DNA of 7,537 bases from Pseudomonadota bacterium (GTDB lineage Bacteria; Pseudomonadota; Alphaproteobacteria; Acetobacterales; Acetobacteraceae), in assembly GCA_021819535.1 (NCBI GenBank), contig JAKAQU010000134.1, forward strand, positions 1 through 7,537, written 5' to 3'. The notes under the pieces were generated by a model. That model was not told where the DNA came from. It searched no databases and was given only the letters and a program-made list of their open reading frames with translations. Shown here in pieces: positions 1 to 5,405 of the stretch (its first letter is position 1; each line of letters opens with the position of its first letter). The position numbers were made by a program, and so were the translations under genes.

Positions 1-1
1 C

Positions 2-475
2 GATCTCGACAGCCATGTCACGCTGCCGGTGGTGGCCGATGCCGATTTCGCCGCCGATTTCGCGCCTTTCGCCGCCAATGCCGCCCTCCCTTGGGCGATG
101 ACCGCGCATATCCTCTATCCCGCGCTCGATCCCGACCGCCCGGCGACGCTGTCCCCCACCATCATCGCCCGCGTGATACGGGGCGCGCCGATCGGGTTTG
201 CCGGCGTGCTGGTTTCCGATGACCTCGCCATGCGCGCGCTGGCCGGGGCGCCGGGGGAACTCGCTATCGCGGCACTCGCCGCCGGCTGCGATCTAGCACT
301 TCATTGCACCGGCGTGCTCGCCGAGACCGCGTCGTTGCTCGAAGCCTGCCCCGAGGTGACAGAATTGGCCGCCGGGCGCCTTGCCGCCGGGCGCCTTGCC
401 GCCGCGCGCCATGATCCGCGCATTCTCGGCGCTTGCGACGCGATGGCGGCGGAACGCGAGGCATTGCTCGCGTGA
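2..475 (+). CDS. nagZ: Beta-N-acetylhexosaminidase NagZ, C-terminal part (5' end outside window)
   Basis: This is the C-terminal half of a glycoside hydrolase family 3 N-acetylglucosaminidase. NagZ removes GlcNAc from GlcNAc-1,6-anhydro-MurNAc muropeptides in the cytoplasm during cell-wall recycling. The frame is open from the first bases, and about 157 residues are present of a usual total near 340. Near the left edge the Asp-Ser-His triplet (bases 8-16), followed by a Leu-Pro-Val-Val run, matches the catalytic Asp-His dyad loop of NagZ. The SDDLAM motif (bases 215-232) contains the nucleophile Asp. Between them, MTAHILYPALDPDRPATLSP is typical family sequence, and AAGCDLALHC follows the nucleophile. 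The extreme C-terminus holds a tandem AAGRL repeat. The stop overlaps the GTG start of the next gene. In Alphaproteobacteria nagZ commonly precedes scpA/scpB, which agrees with this context. The assignment is firm; only the 5' end is missing. Confidence 0.93.
   Translation, partial: DLDSHVTLPVVADADFAADFAPFAANAALPWAMTAHILYPALDPDRPATLSPTIIARVIRGAPIGFAGVLVSDDLAMRALAGAPGELAIAALAAGCDLALHCTGVLAETASLLEACPEVTELAAGRLAAGRLAAARHDPRILGACDAMAAEREALLA
368..397 (+). repeat. Perfect 15-bp tandem duplication inside the 3' end of nagZ
   Basis: The unit gccgccgggcgcctt occurs twice head to tail (368-382 and 383-397), and a third degenerate copy starts at 398. It is in frame and encodes AAGRL-AAGRL-AAARH in the poorly conserved C-terminal tail of NagZ. 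This looks like replication slippage, and copy number may differ between strains. Confidence 0.9.
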
Positions 476-1179
476 GCGCGCTCATCCTGCAACTTGCGCT
501 CGCCGTCGTGCCGGTCGTGCTGGCGATCACGCTGCACGAGGCGGCGCACGGCTATGCCGCGCTCGCCATGGGCGATGACACGGCGCGCGCCGCAGGGCGG
601 CTCTCGCTCAACCCGTTCCGCCATATCGACCGTGTCGGAACCGTGCTGTTGCCCGGGATTCTGCTCATCGGCCAGTGGCTGACGCTCGGGCGCGTCGTGT
701 TCCTGTTCGGCTGGGCCAAGCCGGTGCCGGTCGCGGCGTGGAAATTCCGGAGCCCGAGGCGCGGCATGATGGTGGTCGCCGCCGCTGGGCCGGGGATGAA
801 TTTCCTGCTCGCCTGGCTCGCGGCACTCGCGCTCCACACACTGGCCTATCTCCCGGCGCGTGGGGCGGAGATCGGCGGCGTTTTCATCTATTACTTCGTG
901 CTCACCAATCTCGTGCTCGGGCTCTTTAATCTGCTGCCGATCCCGCCGCTCGATGGCGGGCGGATCGTGGTCGGCCTGCTGCCGCTCCGGCTCGCGCGGC
1001 GCTGGGCGTTGCTCGAGCGGTTCGGCATCATCCTGGTTCTTCTGGTGGTGTTCATCCTGCCGCAAATGCTCGGCTCGCTCGGATGGCATGTCGACCCGGT
1101 GGGAGCGGCGCTGGAGCGGATCGTGCCGCGCGCGATCGGCCTCGTTCTCTGGCTCGCCGGGATGCCGGGCCATGGCTGA
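472..1179 (+). CDS. Site-2 protease family (M50) integral membrane zinc metalloprotease
   Basis: This is a compact intramembrane metalloprotease of the M50 site-2 protease family, about 235 residues. The zinc motif HEAAH lies at residues 22-26 inside the first hydrophobic segment. An NPFRHID/GTVLLP block and a GWAKPVPV block follow. AAGPGMN (about residues 104-110) is the conserved segment of the third helix. The distal zinc ligand is Asp161 in the NLLPIPPLDGGR motif. Several hydrophobic helices are evident, and there is no PDZ domain, unlike RseP. I chose the GTG at 472 because it overlaps the nagZ stop by four bases (GTGA) and puts the protein start directly at the first membrane helix. An in-frame ATG at 433 would add 13 mostly polar residues and overlap nagZ more. 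The substrate is unknown. Its position between nagZ and scpA suggests co-transcription, not necessarily shared function. Confidence 0.88.
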   Translation: MSALILQLALAVVPVVLAITLHEAAHGYAALAMGDDTARAAGRLSLNPFRHIDRVGTVLLPGILLIGQWLTLGRVVFLFGWAKPVPVAAWKFRSPRRGMMVVAAAGPGMNFLLAWLAALALHTLAYLPARGAEIGGVFIYYFVLTNLVLGLFNLLPIPPLDGGRIVVGLLPLRLARRWALLERFGIILVLLVVFILPQMLGSLGWHVDPVGAALERIVPRAIGLVLWLAGMPGHG

Positions 1180-1939
1180 GGCGCCGAGTGCCCCGCTCGC
1201 CGAAAGCCTGGTTCTGCGCCTGGAGGGGTTCGAGGGGCCGCTCGATCTCTTGCTTGAACTCGCGCGTGGGCAGAAGCTGGATCTGGCGCGGATTTCCATC
1301 CTCGCTTTGGTCGAGCAATATCTCGCGGTGATCGAGGGGGCGCGGCGGGTGCGGCTCGAACTTGCCGCCGATTGGCTGGTGATGGCGGCGTGGCTCGCCT
1401 GGCTGAAATCGCGCCTTCTCTTGCCGGCGGGGACGGATGACGCCGAAGCCGGCGAGGAAGCCGCCGAGACGCTGGCCGCTAGGCTCGCCGAATTGCAGGC
1501 GATGCGAGCGGCGAGCGTCTGGCTCGCGGCCCGGCCGCAGCTCGGCCAGGATGTTTTCGCCCGCGCAGCGCCCGAGAATTTCGCCGAAATCGACCGCTCG
1601 CGCCTGATTTTGGAGGTGCCGGCGCTGCTCCGCGCCTATCTCGCGGCGCTGCGTCGGGGCGGAGGGCGGCAGCGCTATCGCCCGAAGCCGATGACGCTGT
1701 GGAGCGTCCAGGACGCGTTGCGGCGGCTCGGGGCGATGCTCGGCAACCTGCCCGACTGGATCAGCCTCGATCAATTTCTGCCCGAGGGCCTGGCGAGCGC
1801 GCTCGAGCGGCGGGCGGCGCTCTCGGCGACACTCCTCGCCGGGCTGGAAATGGCCCGTGGCGGCGGCGCCGATCTCCGCCAGGATACGCCTTTCGGGCCG
1901 ATCCTGTTGCGGCCTGCAACCGGAGAGGGGGAAACATGA
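1172..1939 (+). CDS. scpA: Segregation and condensation protein A (ScpA)
   Basis: ScpA is the kleisin subunit that bridges the SMC heads and binds ScpB in the bacterial condensin, acting on chromosome compaction and segregation. The protein has 255 residues, a normal length. The N-terminal signature GFEGPLDLLLELARGQKLDL (about residues 19-38) is diagnostic. It is followed by a helix with the LAADWLVMAAWLAWLKSRLLLP pattern that contacts the SMC neck. An acidic Ala/Glu-rich linker comes next (about 90-105), and a C-terminal winged-helix region ends in the TPFGPILLRP segment. The frame stays open upstream, but the ATG at 1172 is the family-like start. It overlaps the protease stop by eight bases, with only a weak ribosome-binding site, so translation is probably coupled. 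The stop overlaps the scpB ATG (ATGA). Confidence 0.95.
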   Translation: MAEAPSAPLAESLVLRLEGFEGPLDLLLELARGQKLDLARISILALVEQYLAVIEGARRVRLELAADWLVMAAWLAWLKSRLLLPAGTDDAEAGEEAAETLAARLAELQAMRAASVWLAARPQLGQDVFARAAPENFAEIDRSRLILEVPALLRAYLAALRRGGGRQRYRPKPMTLWSVQDALRRLGAMLGNLPDWISLDQFLPEGLASALERRAALSATLLAGLEMARGGGADLRQDTPFGPILLRPATGEGET

Positions 1940-2499
1940 GCGAGAACGATCAGAAATCGACCTCCCCCGAGGTTCCGGAAGCAGCGCTCAGGCTCGCCGA
2001 GGCGTTCATCTTTGCCGCCGCCGAGCCGGTCTCGCCGCGCGCCCTCGGCCAGATCCTGCCTGAGGATTGCGAGGCAGAGGCGGTGATTGCGGCCCTTGCC
2101 ACGCGTTACGCCGGGCGTGGGGTGGATCTGGTTCACGTCGCCGGCGGCGTGCGGTTTCAGACCGCGCCAGATCTCGCCCTCCTGCTCCGCCGGGTGATCG
2201 AGGTGCCGCGAAGATTGCCGCGCGTGGCGATGGAGACGCTCGCGATCATCGCTTATCACCAGCCAGTGACGCGCAGCGAAATCGAGGAAATACGCGGCGC
2301 TAGCCTGTCGCAGGCGACCATGGATACGCTTCTGGAGGCGGGATTGATCACCTCGCGTGGCCATAAGGAGGCGCCGGGGCGGCCGGCGCTCTGGGCCACG
2401 ACGGCGGCGTTTCTCGCCCAGTTCGGCCTTGCCGATCTTGGCGATCTGCCGCGCCGCGCCGATCTTCTGGTCGAGGCGCCATCGCCGGGTGGTGCCTGA
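1936..2499 (+). CDS. scpB: Segregation and condensation protein B (ScpB)
   Basis: ScpB is the dimeric winged-helix partner of ScpA in the SMC-ScpAB complex that organises the nucleoid. It is 187 residues with two winged-helix domains. The first covers about residues 15-90 (AEAFIFAAAEPVSPRAL onward). The second carries the family's most conserved block, METLAIIAYHQPVTRSEIEE, then IRGASLSQATMDTLLEAGLI and the wing EAPGRPALWATT. The C-terminal FGLADLGDLP segment is the usual ending. The ATG overlaps the scpA stop (ATGA) and has a strong purine-rich ribosome-binding site (GAGGGGG at 1925-1931). It is the last gene of the nagZ-protease-scpA-scpB block and is followed by the AT-rich palindromic region. 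Confidence 0.95.
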   Translation: MSENDQKSTSPEVPEAALRLAEAFIFAAAEPVSPRALGQILPEDCEAEAVIAALATRYAGRGVDLVHVAGGVRFQTAPDLALLLRRVIEVPRRLPRVAMETLAIIAYHQPVTRSEIEEIRGASLSQATMDTLLEAGLITSRGHKEAPGRPALWATTAAFLAQFGLADLGDLPRRADLLVEAPSPGGA

Positions 2500-2540
2500 G
2501 CCGGTTTGCGCGCGGGGGCTTTCCTGCTAGAGGGTGTGAT

Positions 2541-2562
2541 GAGAGGGAAAAGAGAGAAAGAA
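2541..2562 (+). other. 22-nt homopurine tract
   Basis: Every base from 2541 to 2562 is A or G, ending just before palindrome A at 2565. Read on the minus strand it is a pyrimidine tract following that palindrome, so it could serve as the U/C-rich tail of a terminator for leftward transcription. The run itself is seen directly; the function is inferred. Confidence 0.7.
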
Positions 2563-2564
2563 TT

Positions 2565-2682
2565 GTTCTTTTTTGAAAAAAAGAACCAAAAAACTTTTAT
2601 CCGTTGAGCAATGCCCGCGGCATTGCCGCTGCGAGAAAACGGAAAAGAAGTCTTTTTGCTTCTTTTTCTTCAGAAAAAGAAG
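2565..2682. repeat. Composite palindromic intergenic element (about 118 bp)
   Basis: Four self-complementary parts tile this stretch without gaps at the outer joints. Palindrome A (2565-2586) has perfect 10-bp arms (gttctttttt / aaaaaagaac) and a 2-nt centre. An outer inverted repeat pairs 2587-2605 with 2638-2658, imperfectly: ccgtt/aacgg is exact and the rest has small indels. Inside it sits a GC-rich hairpin with perfect 8-bp arms gcaatgcc (2608-2615) and ggcattgc (2619-2626). Palindrome B (2659-2682) has perfect 11-bp arms (cttctttttct / agaaaaagaag) and a 2-nt centre. A and B resemble each other, so the whole unit is roughly an inverted repeat of itself. From memory, similar AT-rich runs recur between genes in Acetobacteraceae genomes; I could not verify this. 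It may be a dispersed repeat (REP- or MITE-like), a bidirectional terminator, or both. Confidence 0.8.
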
Positions 2683-2690
2683 ATTTTTAT
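2659..2690 (+). terminator. Candidate terminator after scpB (palindrome B plus T-run)
   Basis: Perfect 11-bp arms at 2659-2669 and 2672-2682 are followed directly by attttta. The layout fits a Rho-independent terminator for the nagZ-scpB transcript. The stem is mostly A-T pairs and the centre is only two bases, so in RNA the loop must open by at least one pair. Strength is therefore uncertain. It lies about 160 bp after the scpB stop. Confidence 0.5.
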
Positions 2691-2698
2691 CTTAAAAT
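2669..2698 (+). promoter_or_regulatory. Weak promoter candidate for tatB-tatC-serS
   Basis: The hexamer TAAAAT (2693-2698) matches five of six bases of the sigma-70 -10 consensus. TTCAGA (2669-2674), 18 bp upstream, matches the -35 box at only three of six. A start near 2705 would leave a leader of about 36 bases before the tatB ATG. The AT-rich setting makes chance matches likely, so this is only a candidate. If real, its -35 box lies within palindrome B. Confidence 0.22.
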
Positions 2699-2740
2699 GC
2701 TTAAATATTCTGAGAGAGTAAAGGCGAGCGTGGAGCCGAG

Positions 2741-3235
2741 ATGTTCGATTTTGCCTGGTCGGAAATAGCCTTGGTGGGGGTGGTGGCGCTGATCGCCATC
2801 GGCCCGAAGGACATGCCGGGGGCGTTGCGCGCGGTTGCCGGCATGGTGAAGAAGGCGCGGCGCATGGCGGCCGAATTCCAGGGCCATGTCGATGAGATGA
2901 TGCGCGAGGCCGATCTCGGCGAATTCCGCCAGCAGATCAACGAAATCCGTAATTTCGACATACGTGGCACGTTCACCGGCGCGGTCGATCCCGATGGCTC
3001 GCTCGCGCGCACACTCAATGAAAATCCCTTCGAGGCGACGCCGGTTGCCGCTCACCCCGAGACGGTGATCGAGCGGCCGGAGGATGTGGCCCCACTCGCC
3101 GTGCCTGAGCCGGAACCCGAGACCCCGCCGGCAGCCGTCGTCGCGCCGGCCTTCATCCCGCCGGACATCGCCTCGGCGCCGGAGCCGCCGGCCTTCATCC
3201 CGCCCGGCGTCGAACGCCCGCGTTACTTCGGGTGA
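2741..3235 (+). CDS. tatB: Sec-independent (twin-arginine) translocase subunit TatB
   Basis: TatB forms the substrate-receptor complex with TatC in the inner membrane and recognises twin-arginine signal peptides of folded exported proteins. The 164-residue protein opens with MFDFAWSEIALVGVVALIAI, the single N-terminal membrane helix. Glu8 is the polar residue typical of TatB (TatA normally has Gln there), and Gly21-Pro22 is the hinge. A long amphipathic helix follows (about residues 27-70), with AEFQGHVDEMMREADLGEFR characteristic of alphaproteobacterial TatB. The C-terminal third is low-complexity Pro/Ala/Glu sequence with a duplicated PAFIPP segment, presumably disordered in the cytoplasm. 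The ATG has GGAG five bases upstream. tatC follows after 29 bp. The usual upstream neighbour tatA is not present. Confidence 0.92.
   Translation: MFDFAWSEIALVGVVALIAIGPKDMPGALRAVAGMVKKARRMAAEFQGHVDEMMREADLGEFRQQINEIRNFDIRGTFTGAVDPDGSLARTLNENPFEATPVAAHPETVIERPEDVAPLAVPEPEPETPPAAVVAPAFIPPDIASAPEPPAFIPPGVERPRYFG
3145..3204 (+). repeat. Exact 18-bp direct repeat in the proline-rich tail of TatB
   Basis: The string gccggccttcatcccgcc occurs at 3145-3162 and again at 3187-3204, 42 bp apart and in frame. Both copies encode PAFIPP in the tail. This suggests a recent internal duplication in a weakly constrained linker. Confidence 0.85.
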
Positions 3236-3264
3236 TACCCTAACCTTTTGCCGGAAAAACGGAA

Positions 3265-4050
3265 TTGGCCACGCACGAACAGGAAGACCAGATCAACGAC
3301 AAGCCGATGCCGCTGCTCGAACATCTGATCGAGCTCAGGCGGCGTTTATTGTTTTCCTTGGTCGCGTTCTTGATCGCGTTTGGCGTCTGTTATTATTTTT
3401 CCAAGGACATCTATTCATTCCTGGCGCGCCCGCTCGCCGATATTCTGATGCATCAGACCGGGCAAAGCCGGCGGCTGATTTTCACCGCGCTCTACGAGGC
3501 GTTTTTCACCTATGTCAAAGTCGCGTTTTTTGGCGCAGCCTTCATTTCCTTCCCGGTGATCGCGATCCAGATCTGGCTGTTCGTCGCACCCGGGCTTTAT
3601 CGCAGCGAAAAACGCGCGCTGGCGCCGTTTCTGGTGGCGACACCGGTTCTGTTCATCGCTGGCGCCGCACTCGCCTATTATCTGATTTTCCCGACGGCGT
3701 GGCGGTTTTTCCTGAGCTTCGAGACGCCGAACGGCGCCGGCGGATTGCCGATCCAACTGGAAGCCAAGGTCAGTGAATATCTGAGCCTGGTGATGAAGCT
3801 CATCCTCGCCTTCGGGATCGCGTTTCAACTGCCGGTGGCGCTGACGCTGCTTGCGAAAGTGGGTATCGTCAGTTCCAAGGCGCTGGCGGCCAAGCGCCGC
3901 TATGCCTATGTCGGCATGTTCATCATCGCCGCAGTGCTGACGCCGCCTGATATTTTCACCCAGACCGGTCTCGCGGTGCCGCTCATTCTTCTCTACGAAA
4001 TCTCGATCATCGCCGCCCGCATGGTCGAGCCGAAATTGTCCGAGGACTGA
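3265..4050 (+). CDS. tatC: Sec-independent (twin-arginine) translocase subunit TatC
   Basis: TatC is the six-helix inner-membrane core of the Tat translocase and contacts the twin-arginine motif directly. The 261-residue product begins with a short polar stretch, then PLLEHLIELRRRL, where Glu23, Arg25 and Arg27 correspond to signal-peptide-contacting residues of E. coli TatC. The FVAPGLYRSEKR motif has Glu115, equivalent to E. coli Glu103. FGIAFQLPVALTLL carries Gln188 where E. coli has Glu170. TPPDIFTQ has Asp229, equivalent to Asp211. Hydrophobic segments are near residues 28-46, 80-108, 121-147, 173-199, 213-227 and 235-255. The start is TTG: an in-frame TAA at 3241 limits extension, no ATG or GTG lies between, and starting at the ATG at 3307 would leave almost nothing before the conserved motif. 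A ggaa lies directly against the TTG and a gga ten bases upstream. serS follows after two bases. Confidence 0.93.
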   Translation: MATHEQEDQINDKPMPLLEHLIELRRRLLFSLVAFLIAFGVCYYFSKDIYSFLARPLADILMHQTGQSRRLIFTALYEAFFTYVKVAFFGAAFISFPVIAIQIWLFVAPGLYRSEKRALAPFLVATPVLFIAGAALAYYLIFPTAWRFFLSFETPNGAGGLPIQLEAKVSEYLSLVMKLILAFGIAFQLPVALTLLAKVGIVSSKALAAKRRYAYVGMFIIAAVLTPPDIFTQTGLAVPLILLYEISIIAARMVEPKLSED

Positions 4051-4052
4051 CC

Positions 4053-5324
4053 ATGCACGATATCCGCGCCATTCGCGATGATCCGGAAGGTTTCGCACGC
4101 CGCATCGGGGCGCGCGGCGCGGCTTTCCGCATCGATAGGATTCTGGATGCCGATAATCTTCGCCGCGCGGCGCTCACCCTCGCACAGGAACTCCAGACAC
4201 GGCGCAACGACATTTCGCGCCGCATCGGGGAGGCGAAGCGCCGAGGCGAAGATACGTCCAAGCTCGAAAGCGAGGCCGTTGCGCTTCAGAGCGATCGTGA
4301 GGAGCACGAGAAGGAAGCCAAGCGCCATGAGGGGCTTGTCAAAGAGGGCCTCGAAACCCTCCCCAACCTCCTCGACCCCGACGTTCCCGACGGCGCCGAT
4401 GAGCGGGACAATGTCGTCGTCAAGCAGGTCGGCGAGCCGCGCGATTTCGGTTTCGTGCCGCGCCAGCATTTCGAACTCGGCGAGGCGCTCGGCCTGATGG
4501 ATTTTGCGTTGGCCGCCAAGCTCGCGGGATCGCGCTTCGTCGTTTTGCGCGGGGCGCTCGCGCGGCTCGAACGCGCGCTCGGCCAGTTCATGCTCGATCT
4601 CCACACCGGCGAGCACGGCTACGAGGAAACCGCGGTGCCGCTTCTGGTCAATGATTCCACTGTTTACGGCACCGGGCAGTTGCCGAAATTCGCCGAAGAC
4701 CTTTTTCGCACGAATGATGGCCGCTGGCTGATCCCGACCGCCGAGGTGCCGCTCACCAATACCGTCGCCGGGGAAATCATCGAGGCCAAGCGCCTCCCGC
4801 TGCGCCTGACCGCGCTCACCGATTGCTTCCGCGCCGAGGCCGGCGCCGCCGGGCGCGACACCCGCGGCATGCTGCGCCAGCACCAGTTCCGCAAGGTGGA
4901 AATGGTTTCCATCACCCTCCCTGAGGAGAGTGCGGCCGAGCACGAGCGCATGACGCAGGCCGCCGAGACGGTGCTGGCGCGGCTCGGCCTTCCCTATCGC
5001 CGCGTTCTGCTCTGCGCCGGCGATACCGGGTTTTCGGCGGCGAAAACCTTCGACCTCGAAGTCTGGCTCCCCGGCCAGCAGGCATGGCGCGAGATCAGTT
5101 CATGCTCGAATTGCCGGGATTTTCAAGCGCGGCGCATGAACGCGCGCGTGAGAGGCGCCGACGGCAAGGTCGCGGGCTTCGTCCACACGCTGAACGGCTC
5201 CGGCGTTGCGGTCGGCCGCGCCCTGATCGCGGTGATGGAGAATTACCAGCAGGCGGACGGCTCGCTCCTCGTCCCCGGCGTGTTACAACCCTATCTCGGC
5301 GGGCTTGCGCGGATTGGCGGCTGA
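4053..5324 (+). CDS. serS: Serine--tRNA ligase (SerRS)
   Basis: This enzyme charges tRNA-Ser (and tRNA-Sec where present) with serine using ATP, in the cytoplasm. It is 423 residues, the normal bacterial length. The N-terminal part (about residues 25-105) is charged and helical, as expected of the antiparallel coiled-coil arm that binds the long variable arm of the tRNA. The class II catalytic core follows. Motif 1 is around GTGQLPKFAEDLF (206-218), and the serine-binding Thr-Ala-Glu is at 229-231. Motif 2 starts at FRAEAG, with Arg260 and Glu262, and continues through GRDTRGMLRQHQF. Motif 3 is NGSGVAVGRALIAVMENYQ, with Arg389. The ATG has GAGGA six bases upstream, placed inside the tatC 3' end. 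The two-base gap to tatC indicates co-transcription, as in many Alphaproteobacteria. Confidence 0.98.
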   Translation: MHDIRAIRDDPEGFARRIGARGAAFRIDRILDADNLRRAALTLAQELQTRRNDISRRIGEAKRRGEDTSKLESEAVALQSDREEHEKEAKRHEGLVKEGLETLPNLLDPDVPDGADERDNVVVKQVGEPRDFGFVPRQHFELGEALGLMDFALAAKLAGSRFVVLRGALARLERALGQFMLDLHTGEHGYEETAVPLLVNDSTVYGTGQLPKFAEDLFRTNDGRWLIPTAEVPLTNTVAGEIIEAKRLPLRLTALTDCFRAEAGAAGRDTRGMLRQHQFRKVEMVSITLPEESAAEHERMTQAAETVLARLGLPYRRVLLCAGDTGFSAAKTFDLEVWLPGQQAWREISSCSNCRDFQARRMNARVRGADGKVAGFVHTLNGSGVAVGRALIAVMENYQQADGSLLVPGVLQPYLGGLARIGG

Positions 5325-5325
5325 A

Positions 5326-5341
5326 ATCCCCGGACGGGGAT
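5326..5341 (+). other. Short perfect inverted repeat just after serS
   Basis: Arms atccccg (5326-5332) and cggggat (5335-5341) are perfectly complementary around a 2-base centre, starting two bases after the serS stop. There is no T-run after it, so it is not a standard intrinsic terminator. It could slow polymerase or protect the serS mRNA end. The remaining 60 bases before cls show only scattered GC-rich complementarity. Confidence 0.4.
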
Positions 5342-5392
5342 GGGCAAGGCGGGCCGGGAGCGCTGAAAGCCCGGTCGGTTTCCGGAATAGGC

Positions 5393-5398
5393 AGGGGA
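5393..5398 (+). promoter_or_regulatory. Ribosome-binding site fixing the GTG start of cls
   Basis: AGGGGA lies seven bases before the GTG at 5406. There is no in-frame ATG near this point, so this well-placed site is the main support for a GTG start. Confidence 0.7.
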
Positions 5399-5405
5399 AA
5401 AACCG

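Larger units (their letters stand above)
2500..2740. other. AT-rich intergenic region between scpB and tatB
   Basis: This 241-bp gap holds no gene I can support. From left to right: a GC-rich remnant (2500-2530); an unbroken purine run on the + strand (2541-2562); the composite palindromic element (2565-2682); a T-rich run (2683-2690); a weak promoter-like stretch; and the tatB ribosome-binding site GGAG at 2732-2735. Base composition from about 2541 to 2710 contrasts sharply with the GC-rich flanks. The slot corresponds to where tatA usually sits in alphaproteobacterial scpB-tatA-tatB-tatC strings. Confidence 0.85.

Noticed and set aside
433..471. Upstream ATG start for the M50 protease
   Set aside because: It would add a polar 13-residue leader and overlap nagZ by 43 bp. 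The GTG at 472 forms a standard 4-base stop-start overlap and begins at the membrane helix.
860..1171. Upstream extension of the scpA frame
   Set aside because: This part overlaps the conserved C-terminal half of the protease in another frame and encodes Ser/Arg-rich shadow sequence. Family similarity begins only after 1172.
301..1299. Long minus-strand open frame (332 codons) opposite nagZ, the protease and scpA
   Set aside because: The translation is Arg/Glu/His-rich low-information sequence typical of the antisense of GC-rich genes, and the plus-strand genes are clearly real.
2539..2607. A 22-codon frame beginning ATG AGA GGG inside the scpB-tatB gap
   Set aside because: It reads straight through palindrome A and the outer repeat arm, encoding a Lys/Phe-rich string with no ribosome-binding site. 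It is best explained as the repeat translated by chance.
2565..2682. CRISPR array, riboswitch or tRNA in the AT-rich gap
   Set aside because: There are no regularly spaced repeats with unique spacers, no cloverleaf, and no known riboswitch core that I can recognise. The structure is a nested palindrome.
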